Source: CAWEBF01 sp963807235 (GTDB lineage: Bacteria; Acidobacteriota; Vicinamibacteria; Vicinamibacterales; UBA2999). From it: 64,000 nt of DNA. The DNA is taken from positions 62,001 to 126,000 of the forward strand of contig CAWEBF010000010.1 of NCBI GenBank assembly GCA_963807235.1. The letters run 5' to 3'. A program made the position numbers and the translations under genes. The notes under the pieces were generated by a model, which was not told the origin of the DNA, did no database searches, and saw only the letters and a program-made list of their open reading frames with translations. Positions 20,980 through 28,483 of this stretch are shown here, piece after piece. Within the stretch, counting starts at the first letter, position 1; every line of letters begins with the position of its first letter.

Positions 20980-21057
20980 CTGGGCTCTAGGCTCTGGGCT
21001 CTAGGCTCTAGGAAGAGCTTGATGGCCTGAAGCCTGGAGCCTGGAGCCTGGGGCCTG
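20980..21057. repeat. intergenic heptamer array (GGCTCTR / CCTGGAG)
   Basis: GGCTCTA/GGCTCTG units run through 20982-21013. After a short spacer, a reverse-complement-like AGCCTGG series occupies 21030-21052, so the array can fold on itself. Similar arrays occur at 25627-25657 and 49643-49707. Confidence 0.6.
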
Positions 21058-21064
21058 AAACCCC

Positions 21065-21157
21065 CTAGTCATCCGCGGATTTGTCGAGCAGATAGCCCGC
21101 GACGCCCAAAACCACGAGCGCCACGAGCACCATGACGCTGACCGGTCCGGCAATCAT
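21065..21157 (-). CDS. 30-residue membrane peptide translationally coupled to upstream gene
   Basis: ATG 21157 shares its A with the TGA of the preceding gene (TGATG junction). The peptide opens MIAGPVSVMVLVALVVLGVA and then ends YLLDKSADD, one membrane helix with a charged tail. Size and topology recall accessory subunits such as CcoQ- or CydX-like peptides, but no homology is claimed. The coupling and stop-free coding pattern suggest it is translated. Confidence 0.5.
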   Translation of the reverse strand: MIAGPVSVMVLVALVVLGVAGYLLDKSADD

Positions 21158-22095
21158 CAGAATGCCCCTCCGATGAACGGCAGCATGCGGCCGAAGTACA
21201 TCACGCCCACCCACAACAACAGCGACGAAGCCGCCATGGCCTTGATCGGTATAGGCACGGCGTCGTTGGCGCCCACCCGAAAGGGCCCTTCGGCCTTCGT
21301 CAGGTAGAGCAGGTTGACGCCCGCGAGGACGAAGAGTCCCATCTTCCAGTGGAACGAGATGTTGTCGGCGTACTGCTCGGGCGTGGCGATGAGGAACAGC
21401 ATGCCGGTCATCACGTTGATGCCGAGCGCCAGCACGCCCCACGGGATCAGGCGATGCAGCGCAGCGAAGGGCACCGTCGGCAGCGCACCGAGCAGGCGCG
21501 CGTTGACGACCACGACGACGCCGAACAGTATCGCCAATCCAAGGAAGTGCAGCGCCTCGAGGCCCGGCCACACCCAGACGTAGTCGGTGACGAGCGCCTG
21601 CATGGCCGAGGCCTTCAGGAACGGCGGGGCCACTTCGCCAGTAGTGGGCTCGCCGACGATGATCTCCGGATGGCGAATCTCACCGCCCAGCGAGGCCGCG
21701 CCGCCCATCACCGCCAGCGTGGCCGCTCCGAAGAGCAGCACCGCCCACGTCGTGGACGGCCTGCGCGTGCCGCGCCGCTCCTGCCACAACGCCAGCCAGG
21801 CCAGGCCACCGGTCAGGAACATCAGCATCGAACCCATCAGCGCGACGTCGTGGTGACGCGTCATCGCCTCCGCCGAGACCTCGGGCACCTCGGCCAGGGC
21901 GCGCAGCGTCGCGACGCCGGTGATGTAAGCCGGCAGCGTCAAGAGGGCGATGCCGTAGAACAGCTCGAGGGCTATCTGGGCGACGGCATCGTTCTTCCGC
22001 AGGAGGCCGGTGGCCAGAACGCTCAGCGCGATCACGGTCCCTACCGTGGGCACGTGGTTGAGGATGAGGTGCAGGTGGGGCAGGTTCGGGTCCAT
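21157..22095 (-). CDS. polytopic membrane protein (heme-copper/DUF2231-like)
   Basis: About 312 residues from ATG 22095 (MDPNLPHLHLILNHVPTVG); the open frame reaches 22134. Eight or so hydrophobic helices. Conserved histidines lie within membrane segments (HLHLILNHVP, MTRHHDVALMG, LEALHFLGLAILFG, NISFHWKMGLF), compatible with haem or metal binding as in b-type membrane cytochromes. A periplasmic loop (GGEIRHPEIIVGEPTTG) separates two halves. The C-terminal half resembles the neighbouring 22109-22588 protein in layout (ALHFLGL versus LFAHTLGL). It lies in an operon with that gene upstream and the 30-residue peptide downstream. Confidence 0.65.
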   Translation of the reverse strand: MDPNLPHLHLILNHVPTVGTVIALSVLATGLLRKNDAVAQIALELFYGIALLTLPAYITGVATLRALAEVPEVSAEAMTRHHDVALMGSMLMFLTGGLAWLALWQERRGTRRPSTTWAVLLFGAATLAVMGGAASLGGEIRHPEIIVGEPTTGEVAPPFLKASAMQALVTDYVWVWPGLEALHFLGLAILFGVVVVVNARLLGALPTVPFAALHRLIPWGVLALGINVMTGMLFLIATPEQYADNISFHWKMGLFVLAGVNLLYLTKAEGPFRVGANDAVPIPIKAMAASSLLLWVGVMYFGRMLPFIGGAF

Positions 22096-22108
22096 CGTCG
22101 ATACTCCG

Positions 22109-22588
22109 TCAGCCCAGGTCGCCGATGGGCCCAATGTAGGCCATCAGGCGTCCGGCGGTGATCGCGCCCGCCCAACAGACGATGGACGCGGCCGCCCAGA
22201 CGCGGCCCGTCTGCTCGGCGCCGTCGCCCGCACTCACCACGCGCTTCAACTGCCGCATGGACACGAGCGCCAGCGCCACGAAGATCATCTTGACGTAGAA
22301 GACCGGGCTCGCCAGCTTGTTGCTGGCGTCGGAGGCGAGGAGGATCAGGCCCGAGACGGTGGTGATCCCCAGAGCGATCCAGGCCAGTCCGAAGACTCCT
22401 TGCAGCGCGGACAGTGGAATGCGGCGGCCGAAGCCCAGGACGCGCAAGTCCACCACGCCGTTGACGCCCGCCACGGCGCCAAGGCCCAGGGTGTGCGCGA
22501 AGAGGATGGCAGGGTAGCCCCACAGGGAGCCGCCTTCCCGCAGCCACACCATGAACGAGTTCTGTTCGATTAACTGTAAGAAATCCAT
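22109..22588 (-). CDS. DUF6644-like four-helix membrane protein
   Basis: 159 residues from ATG 22588 (MDFLQLIEQNSFMVWLREGG); the longer open frame to 22786 has no membrane or coding character upstream. Four hydrophobic helices, with GYPAILFAHTLGLGAVAGVN, VDLRVLGFGRRIPLS and SPVFYVKMIFVALALV. This matches the small acidobacterial/proteobacterial integral membrane proteins grouped as DUF6644. Its stop is 13 bp from the next start, so it is the first gene of a three-gene unit, divergent from the gene at 22785. Confidence 0.65.
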   Translation of the reverse strand: MDFLQLIEQNSFMVWLREGGSLWGYPAILFAHTLGLGAVAGVNGVVDLRVLGFGRRIPLSALQGVFGLAWIALGITTVSGLILLASDASNKLASPVFYVKMIFVALALVSMRQLKRVVSAGDGAEQTGRVWAAASIVCWAGAITAGRLMAYIGPIGDLG

Positions 22589-22784
22589 GAATGTGATTGT
22601 CCCGTGGAGGGCGGACGCATCGAGTCGGCCACAGAGTCTGGCACAACCATCGCCCGATCGCCAATTCATTAATGCCGTCTGCGGTGCCAATACACGCCAG
22701 CATTCCGCGGCCGCGGGCGATGGACTTTGCTTCGGGGCACTACTAAAATTCGGCCCACGTTCCGTGATGTTTTCCGAGGTCGCC
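22589..22784. other. divergent intergenic region
   Basis: 196 bp between divergent starts at 22588 and 22785. It should hold both promoters, but no convincing -35/-10 pair was assigned. Confidence 0.4.
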
Positions 22785-23756
22785 ATGCTTCGAGACAGTG
22801 TCTGCCGGAACGCCTCGGCGGCGTTCCTTGATGTCTACCGCAATGCCTCGACGGCGTTCCTTGATGTCTACCGGAGTGCCTCGACGGCGTTCCTCAGTGT
22901 CTGCCAGAACGCCTCCACGGCGTTCTTTGGTGCGCGCACGCTGCTGCTGGTACTGGGGTTGGTGCCGTGCGGCGCGACGGCCGGATTCGCCCAGACCGAT
23001 TTTTCAGGCACCTGGGCGCCCATCTTCCACGAGGACCAGGTCGAACGCATCCCGGGTCCCGACGTCGGCGACTATGCGGGGCTGCCGATCAACGATGCCC
23101 TGCGGCTCAAGGCCGACACCTGGGACGCCTCGCTGCTCACGATGCCCGAGCACCAATGCAAGCCGCACCCTTCCATCTACGGGTTCCGCGGCGTGGGCAA
23201 CCTGCGGATCACGGCTGGCTTCAACGAGGCCAACCAGCAGCTGATGAAGATCTCCACGCACATCCAGTGGCAGGAGCAGCGGCGCGAGATCTGGATGGAC
23301 GGGCGGGCGCATCCTCCGGAGTACGCGCCCCACACGTGGCAGGGGTTTTCGACGGGCCGGTTCGAAGGGAACGTGCTGGTGGTGCGGACGACGCACTTGA
23401 AGGCGGGGTGGATTCGCCGCAATGGTCTGACCCTCAGCGATGAGGTCACGATGATCGAGCGGTTCATCCGCCACGGCAACTACCTGACGCACATCTACAT
23501 CATCGAGGACCCGCGGTACCTCACGGAACCGCTCATCAAGACGAACGGGTTCGTGCTGACCAATAACGTCGCCATGCAGCCGTATCCGTGCGAGGCTGTG
23601 GTCGAGGTGCCGCGCCCCAAGGGTGAAGTGCCGCACCATCTGCCCGGCACCAATACGTTCCTCGAGGAATACGCCAAAAAACACCACCTGCCGGTGGAGG
23701 CGATGCGGGGCGGCGCCGAGACAGCGTTTCCCGAGTACATGAAAGGTAACCGGTGA
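22785..23756 (+). CDS. secreted protein related to WEGDTLVVDT family, with N-terminal 11-residue repeats
   Basis: About 323 residues. GAGG (22776-22779) supports ATG 22785. The first ~45 residues are four near-identical 11-residue units (RNASTAFLDVY type) encoded by a 33-bp tandem repeat. They precede a hydrophobic segment TLLLVLGLVPCGATAGFAQ that looks like the real export signal. The mature part has FSGTWAPIFHEDQVERIPG, TPEHQCKPHP-like LTMPEHQCKPHPSIY, FSTGRFEGNVLVVRTTHLKA and SDEVTMIERFIRHGN. These are divergent counterparts of the WEGDTLVVDT/ERF motifs. Start could also be ATG 22767. It overlaps the next gene by GTGA. Confidence 0.68.
   Translation: MLRDSVCRNASAAFLDVYRNASTAFLDVYRSASTAFLSVCQNASTAFFGARTLLLVLGLVPCGATAGFAQTDFSGTWAPIFHEDQVERIPGPDVGDYAGLPINDALRLKADTWDASLLTMPEHQCKPHPSIYGFRGVGNLRITAGFNEANQQLMKISTHIQWQEQRREIWMDGRAHPPEYAPHTWQGFSTGRFEGNVLVVRTTHLKAGWIRRNGLTLSDEVTMIERFIRHGNYLTHIYIIEDPRYLTEPLIKTNGFVLTNNVAMQPYPCEAVVEVPRPKGEVPHHLPGTNTFLEEYAKKHHLPVEAMRGGAETAFPEYMKGNR
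22802..22933 (+). repeat. 33-bp tandem repeat, four units
   Basis: Four contiguous 33-bp units beginning TGTCTGCC/TGTCTACC. Each contains a near-palindrome of the type GAACGCC-tc-GGCGGCGTTC. They are in frame within the start of the 22785 gene. Confidence 0.75.
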
Positions 23757-24799
23757 AGAAGTCGCGTCGTGCCGTAGTGCTCGTGTCCACGCTGGCAGTC
23801 TCTGCGCTGCTGATGGTTTCCGGGGCGGTGCGCCCCCTGGCGCAGGCGCGAGCGGGCGGCGCCGCGCCCGCCAGCAACGCGACGGCCAATGTGGAGGTGA
23901 AGTCGTTCCACGTGCAAGGCAACGTCTGGCTGCTGACCGGCGGGGGATTCAACTCCACCGTGCAGATCGGGGACGAGGGCGTGCTGGTGGTGGACACGCT
24001 GGTGGAACCGCTGGCCGAGAAGCTCATTGCGGAGATCCGCCGGCTGGCGCCCGGCAAACCCATTCGCACAATCATCAATACCCACGTGCACGCCGACCAC
24101 ACGGGCGGCAACGCCAAGGTGGCCGACGCGGGTGAATCGGTCGTGGGCGGCAACTTCGCGCCGCAGGTCGGTGCGGGCGCGGCCGGCGCGGCGTTCATCT
24201 ACGCGCACGAGAACGTGCAGAACCGGATGGCCAACCCGCAGGGCACCGATCCCAAGCTGCCCTTCCCGGCCTGGCCGACCAACACCTTCTTCGACGACAC
24301 GAAGGAGATCTATTTCAACGGCGAGGCCGTGCAGATGTTCCACCAGCCCAACGCCCACACCGACGGCGACATCCTGGTGTACTTTCGCAAGTCGGACGTG
24401 GTGGCCGCGGGCGACACCTTCGTCACCACGACCTTCCCGGTGATCAGCGTGGCGCAGGGCGGCAGTCTCAACGGCATCGTGTCGGCGCTCAACCGCATCA
24501 TCGACATCACGGTGCCGAAGGACAAGCAGGAAGGTGGCACGTATGTCATCCCCGGCCATGGCCGCGTGACCGATGAAGCGGACGTGGTGGACTATCGCGA
24601 CATGATGACGATCATCCGCGATCGCTTCCGGGACGCCGTGAAGAAGAAGATGACGCTGGAGCAGGTGAAGGCCGCGCGGCTGGTGCGGGACTACGAGCCG
24701 CGATACGGCGCGGCGCAGGGGTTCTGGACCACCGATGCGTTCATCGAGGCTGCGTATCGCAGCATGTCGCAGCCGGCGGCGGTAACCTCGAGCCGGTAG
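23753..24799 (+). CDS. secreted MBL-fold metallo-hydrolase
   Basis: 348 residues from GTG 23753, overlapping the previous stop by four bases. A signal peptide (KKSRRAVVLVSTLAVSALLM) is followed by a linker and the MBL core. The zinc motif THVHADHTGG, the later histidine in HQPNAHTDGDIL, D in VAAGDTF and H in VIPGHGRVTDEADV are all present. The family includes glyoxalase II-like and quinone-related hydrolases. The substrate is unknown. It is sandwiched between two secreted proteins of the WEGDTLVVDT-like family and probably forms an operon with them. Confidence 0.85.
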   Translation: MKKSRRAVVLVSTLAVSALLMVSGAVRPLAQARAGGAAPASNATANVEVKSFHVQGNVWLLTGGGFNSTVQIGDEGVLVVDTLVEPLAEKLIAEIRRLAPGKPIRTIINTHVHADHTGGNAKVADAGESVVGGNFAPQVGAGAAGAAFIYAHENVQNRMANPQGTDPKLPFPAWPTNTFFDDTKEIYFNGEAVQMFHQPNAHTDGDILVYFRKSDVVAAGDTFVTTTFPVISVAQGGSLNGIVSALNRIIDITVPKDKQEGGTYVIPGHGRVTDEADVVDYRDMMTIIRDRFRDAVKKKMTLEQVKAARLVRDYEPRYGAAQGFWTTDAFIEAAYRSMSQPAAVTSSR

Positions 24800-24800
24800 A

Positions 24801-24832
24801 GCAGTGTTTGATTGCCCCGCCTCCGGCGGGGC
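24801..24832 (+). repeat. dispersed double-hairpin repeat, partial copy 3
   Basis: GCAGTGTTTGATTG (24801-24814) is followed by hairpin GCCCCGCC (24814-24821), loop TCC, GGCGGGGC (24825-24832). It matches the linker and second hairpin of copies 1 and 2; the first stem is absent. The stem sequence again differs yet stays paired. Confidence 0.7.
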
Positions 24833-24856
24833 GGTAGGCGTAACGGAGGACGGCAG

Positions 24857-25618
24857 ATGAAGTACGGGATCCTGGTCGTGGCACTCGTGGCAAGCGTGGC
24901 GTCTGTGGCGGCCCAGCAGGGCCGCGGGGCGGGTCCGGCTCCCGCCGCGCCGCGTCCGCCGTCTCCGTGGGCATCGGCGCCGATCGACTTGACCGGCTAC
25001 TGGGTGTCGATCGTCAACGAGGACTGGCGGTGGCGCATGGTCACGCCGCCCAAGGGCGACTACGCCAGCGTGCCGCTGAACGACGCCGGCCGCAAGGTTG
25101 CGGACGGCTGGACCACCGCGCGCGACGGCAGCTGCGAGGCCTACGGCGCCGCCGGCCTGATGCGCAACCCCACGCGGCTCCACATCACGTGGGAGAACGA
25201 GACCACGCTGAAGATCGAGACCGATGCCGGCGCGCAGACGCGGCGGTTCTTCTTCGATCCGGCCCGCAAGGCGGCCGTGGGCCCGGCCTCTCTTCAGGGG
25301 CACTCGTTCGCCGAGTGGGAGCGCCCCGGCGGCGGTGGTCGCGGCGGCCAGGTGCCGCCCGGAGGCAACCTCAAGGTCAGCACGTCCAATATGCGCGCCG
25401 GGTGGCTACGCAAGAACGGCGTGCCCTACAGCGCCGGCGCCGGCCTGACGGAGTACTACGACCGCTTCGCGGCCCCCACCGGCGACGAGTGGCTGGTGGT
25501 CACGACGATCGTGAACGACCCCGCGTATCTCAACCAGGACTTCGTGACCAGCACGCACTTCAAGAAGGAAGCCGACGGGGCGAAGTGGTCACCTGCTCCG
25601 TGCAAAGTGATTTCGTAG
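24857..25618 (+). CDS. secreted protein, distant WEGDTLVVDT-like relative
   Basis: 253 residues. CGGAGGA (24844-24850) supports ATG 24857; a 15-residue upstream extension is unlikely. A signal peptide (KYGILVVALVASVASVAA) and an Ala/Pro linker are followed by IDLTGYWVSIVNEDWRWRM, PPKGDYASVPLNDAGRKVAD and CEAYGAAGLMRNPTRLHITW. NLKVSTSNMRAGWLRKNGV follows, comparable with the AGWIRRNG segment of the 22785 protein. There are two cysteines (CEAYG near one third, APCKVIS at the C terminus). Function unknown. Probably the last gene of the 22785-25618 unit. Confidence 0.7.
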   Translation: MKYGILVVALVASVASVAAQQGRGAGPAPAAPRPPSPWASAPIDLTGYWVSIVNEDWRWRMVTPPKGDYASVPLNDAGRKVADGWTTARDGSCEAYGAAGLMRNPTRLHITWENETTLKIETDAGAQTRRFFFDPARKAAVGPASLQGHSFAEWERPGGGGRGGQVPPGGNLKVSTSNMRAGWLRKNGVPYSAGAGLTEYYDRFAAPTGDEWLVVTTIVNDPAYLNQDFVTSTHFKKEADGAKWSPAPCKVIS

Positions 25619-25626
25619 GAGCCGAA

Positions 25627-25657
25627 GGCTCTAGGCTCTGGGCTCTCGGCTTTAGGC
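25627..25657. repeat. intergenic heptamer array (GGCTCTR)
   Basis: Short array of GGCTCTA, GGCTCTG, GGCTCTC and GGCTTTA units after the 24857 gene, of the same type as at 20980. Confidence 0.5.
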
Positions 25658-25673
25658 GCTCACCAAGAGCAGG

Positions 25674-25701
25674 ACGAAACGGCCCGGGAGGGCCGTTTCG
25701 T
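25674..25701 (+). terminator. perfect 12-bp hairpin, likely terminator of 22785-25618 unit
   Basis: ACGAAACGGCCC (25674-25685), loop GGGA, GGGCCGTTTCGT (25690-25701). The stem is perfect and GC-rich at the loop end. No T-run follows, so termination is inferred from position. Confidence 0.55.
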
Positions 25702-25756
25702 GTGTACGCCAGGACTGGAGACTGAAGACCGGAGACCGGAGACTGCGTTCAAGGCC

Positions 25757-25788
25757 TTGACAATCCAACTACAGACGTAGTTATTTAG
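25757..25788 (+). promoter_or_regulatory. promoter with BlaI-type operator (module 1)
   Basis: TTGACA (25757-25762) and a weak -10 TTATTT (25781-25786, 18-nt spacer) flank the perfect palindrome AACTAC-agac-GTAGTT (25767-25782). A second half site, CTGTAGTTGAACAG, lies at 25795-25808. This is the layout of an autoregulated blaI promoter. Confidence 0.6.
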
Positions 25789-25810
25789 CCTCGCCTGTAG
25801 TTGAACAGCC

Positions 25811-26197
25811 ATGTTGCCCAAACTGACGAAGCTCGAACTGCGGATCATGGAGACCCTGTGGAATCGGGGGGCCTCCTCGGTTCGCGAGCTGCACGAAACG
25901 CTTCCCGAGCACAATCGCCCGGCGTTCACCACCGTCCAGACCATCGTCTACCGCCTCGAGGTGAAGAAGGCGCTGCGGCGGGTGAAGCGCATCAGCAACG
26001 CGAACATCTTCGAAGCGGTGGTGTCGCGAACGGCAGCGCAGAACCGCCTCGTGGACGAGCTCTTGAGCCTCTTCGGCGGCCGCAGCAAGCCCGTGCTGGC
26101 GCGGCTGGTGGAATCGGGAAAGCTGACGCTCGACGACATCAAGGAAGCCGAACAGGCGCTCCGCAAGTTGGATCGAGATCGAAAGGACAAGCCATGA
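25811..26197 (+). CDS. BlaI/MecI/CopY-family repressor (module 1)
   Basis: 128 residues. Winged helix with LTKLELRIMETLWNRGASSV, FTTVQTIVYRLEVKKALRRV and a C-terminal dimerisation helix region (LVDELLSLFGGRSKPVLARL). In the Bla/Mec systems the repressor is cleaved after the partner M56 protein is activated. Its last four bases (ATGA) overlap the M56 start, so the pair is translationally coupled. Operators lie just upstream. Confidence 0.9.
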   Translation: MLPKLTKLELRIMETLWNRGASSVRELHETLPEHNRPAFTTVQTIVYRLEVKKALRRVKRISNANIFEAVVSRTAAQNRLVDELLSLFGGRSKPVLARLVESGKLTLDDIKEAEQALRKLDRDRKDKP

Positions 26198-28020
26198 CGC
26201 CCGCCTTTGCCGCCGCGCTGTCCGATCACCTGTGGCAGTCCACGATCGTCGTCGTGGTCGTGGGTGTGCTGACCCTGCTCCTGCGACACAACCGCGCGCA
26301 CGTGCGCTACGCGCTGTGGCTGGTGGCGTCGCTGAAATTCCTGGTGCCGTTCGCCTGGCTGGAGGCCCTGGGGCAACGTTTCCAGCGCGAGTCGGCGACC
26401 GCCGCCGCGCCGCAGGGCCTGCTGCAGGCGATTGAGACCGTCAGCCAGCCCTTCACGACCATCCAGTTCACCGAGTCCTCCTCGCTCTCGGCATCATCGT
26501 GGGTCGCTCCGGCCTTGCTGACGCTGCTGGGCGTGGTGTGGCTGGCGGGCTGCGCTCTGCACCTGTTGGCATGGCGCAAGCGATGGAGCAGCGTGGCCGC
26601 GGTCGCGCGCCAGGCGATGCCCGCTCGCACCGGACGCGAAGCCACGGTCTTGAGACGACTCGAAGAGGGTGGCCCGCGCTGCCGGCCGCTCCCCATCGTG
26701 GTCTCGGCGCAGACCGTCGAACCCGCTGTCTTCGGCGTCTTGCGACCGGTGCTGCTCTGGCCCCGCGACCTGGGCGATCGGATCGGCGACGCGCAGCTCG
26801 AGGCGCTGCTGGCCCACGAGCTGTGCCACGTGCGGCGCCGCGACAACCTGGCCATGGCGCTGCACATGCTGGTGGAAGCCGTGTTCTGGTTCCATCCGCT
26901 GGTGTGGTGGATCGAGCGGCGGTTGGTGGACGAGCGCGAACGGGCGTGCGACGAGGACGTCGTGCGGTTGGGCAGCGATCCACGCGTCTACGCGGAAGGC
27001 ATCCTGAAGACGTCCGAGCTGTGCGTGGAGTCGCCCCTGGCGTGCGCGTCGGGCATCACGGGCTCCGATCTGCGAACGCGCATCGAGGCCATCATGCAAC
27101 GCCATCCGTGCCGGGCGCTGGGCGGGTGGCGACAACTAATGTTGTGGGCCGCCGCCGGGAGCGCGCTGGCCCTCCCGGTGAGCCTTGGCCTGTTCGACGT
27201 GCCGCTGCTGCGCGCGCAAGCGCCACCGAGCGGCCCGGCCCCCGCCTTCGAGGTGGCATCGGTAAAGCCGAACAAGTCCAGCGACGCCCGTGCCTCGTTC
27301 GGCGGGCGCGTTCGCGGGCAACTGGTCGTCGTCAACAACACGCTGCGCAACATGATTCGCAACGCGTATCAGCTGCAGGAGTACCAGATCGTCGGTGGGC
27401 CCGACTGGATCAACGACGACCGGTTCGACATCACCGCCAAGGCGGCCAACAGCGACACGCCGCCTCTTCAACTGCTGGCGATGGCGCAGACGCTGCTGGC
27501 GGACCGGTTCAAGCTGAGGGTCCACCGCGAGACGCGCGAGATGCCGGTGTATGCCCTGGTCATGGCGAGAGAGGATCGCCGCCTCGGGCCGCGGCTCCAG
27601 AAGGCCGCGGCCGATTGCGAGGCGCTCATCGCGGCGTTGGGGCGCGGCGGCGCCCCGCCGCCTCCGACGCCCGCTGGTGAACGTCCGCCGTGCGGGATAC
27701 GGCAGGTGCCAGGTCGCATGATGGCCGGCGGGTCGTTGCTGTCCGATGTCGGACGGAACCTGGCGCCCTCCACCGGCCGCCTCGTGATCGATCGAACCGG
27801 GCTTACGGGACGGTTCGACCTGGACCTCGAGTGGACACCGGACCAGATACCCCCGCCACCGCCGCCCGGCGCGCCGCCTTCAGTCCTGCCGTCGCCGCCC
27901 GCCGATGGTCCGTCTCTGTTCGCGGCGATTCAGGAACAACTCGGGTTGAAGCTGGAAGCGACCCGGGGTCCCGTGGAGGTGCTGGTCATCGACAGCGCCG
28001 AGCGGCCGATGCCCGACTAG
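26194..28020 (+). CDS. M56 (BlaR1-type) membrane peptidase fused to a TIGR03435 domain
   Basis: 608 residues. The N-terminal half is a BlaR1/MecR1-like integral membrane zinc peptidase with helices at ~10-35 and ~105-130, PVLLWPRDL and HELCHVRRRDN (HExxH), VFWFHPLVWWIERRL and ERERACDEDVV. A last helix (MLWAAAGSALALPVSLGLF, ~315) is followed by an extracytoplasmic domain of the TIGR03435 type. The latter has FEVASVKPNKSS, NNTLRNMIRNAYQLQEYQIV, LLADRFKLRVHRETREMPVY, DRTGLTGRFDLDLEWTPDQ and EQLGLKLEATRGPVEVLVID. In BlaR1 this position is a penicillin-binding sensor, so the TIGR03435 domain is inferred to be the sensor or its ligand mimic here. Confidence 0.88.
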   Translation: MTPAFAAALSDHLWQSTIVVVVVGVLTLLLRHNRAHVRYALWLVASLKFLVPFAWLEALGQRFQRESATAAAPQGLLQAIETVSQPFTTIQFTESSSLSASSWVAPALLTLLGVVWLAGCALHLLAWRKRWSSVAAVARQAMPARTGREATVLRRLEEGGPRCRPLPIVVSAQTVEPAVFGVLRPVLLWPRDLGDRIGDAQLEALLAHELCHVRRRDNLAMALHMLVEAVFWFHPLVWWIERRLVDERERACDEDVVRLGSDPRVYAEGILKTSELCVESPLACASGITGSDLRTRIEAIMQRHPCRALGGWRQLMLWAAAGSALALPVSLGLFDVPLLRAQAPPSGPAPAFEVASVKPNKSSDARASFGGRVRGQLVVVNNTLRNMIRNAYQLQEYQIVGGPDWINDDRFDITAKAANSDTPPLQLLAMAQTLLADRFKLRVHRETREMPVYALVMAREDRRLGPRLQKAAADCEALIAALGRGGAPPPPTPAGERPPCGIRQVPGRMMAGGSLLSDVGRNLAPSTGRLVIDRTGLTGRFDLDLEWTPDQIPPPPPPGAPPSVLPSPPADGPSLFAAIQEQLGLKLEATRGPVEVLVIDSAERPMPD

Positions 28021-28040
28021 AGCGAGTCCTTCTTCAACAT

Positions 28041-28081
28041 ACGAAGATCTTCGTTGACACATACGATGACCTTCGTAGATA
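28041..28081 (+). promoter_or_regulatory. promoter with two BlaI-type palindromes (module 2)
   Basis: ACGAAGATCTTCGT (28041-28054) is a perfect palindrome; TACGA-tgacct-TCGTA (28062-28077) is a second. TTGACA (28054-28059), 16-nt spacer and TAGATA (28076-28081) form the promoter embedded in them. The GTG start at 28091 is only about 9 nt past the -10 box, so the transcript may be nearly leaderless. Confidence 0.65.
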
Positions 28082-28090
28082 CTCGCGGAC

Positions 28091-28483
28091 GTGGCGACAC
28101 CCAAGAAACCGACCGAGGCCGAACTGGCGATTCTTCGCGTGCTGTGGACGCGGGGATCCAGCACCGTGCGGGAAGTGGCCGAGGCCATGGGCCGCGGGGG
28201 CGCCTACACCACCATCCTGAAGCTGATGCAGATCATGACGGACAAAGGTCTGATCACCAGGGATGACTCCGCGCGTGCCCATGTGTACGTGGCCGCCTAC
28301 AGCGAGGGCCACACGCAGCGGCAGCTGGTGCACGACCTGCTGGATCGGCTCTTCGACGGATCGCCGTCGCAGCTGGTGATGCACGCGCTGGCGGCCAAGC
28401 AGGCGAGCCCCGACGAGTTGCGCGCCATCCGTCGCTTGCTGGCCGATGCGCAATCGAAGCAACGGGCGGAGGGGGAGTCATGA
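28091..28483 (+). CDS. BlaI/MecI/CopY-family repressor (module 2)
   Basis: 130 residues from GTG 28091. Winged helix with PTEAELAILRVLWTRGSSTV, GAYTTILKLMQIMTDKGLIT and ARAHVYVAAYSEGHTQRQLV, then a C-terminal dimer region. It is a paralogue of the 25811 product but clearly diverged, and its operators have a different core. Its ATGA end overlaps the next M56 gene at 28480. Confidence 0.9.
   Translation: MATPKKPTEAELAILRVLWTRGSSTVREVAEAMGRGGAYTTILKLMQIMTDKGLITRDDSARAHVYVAAYSEGHTQRQLVHDLLDRLFDGSPSQLVMHALAAKQASPDELRAIRRLLADAQSKQRAEGES

Noticed and set aside
20980..21057. Heptamer array as CRISPR or rRNA-linked repeat
   Set aside because: Units are too short and there are no spacers or adjacent cas genes.
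22802..22933. 33-bp repeat as a CRISPR array
   Set aside because: The units are contiguous with no unique spacers and are translated in frame.
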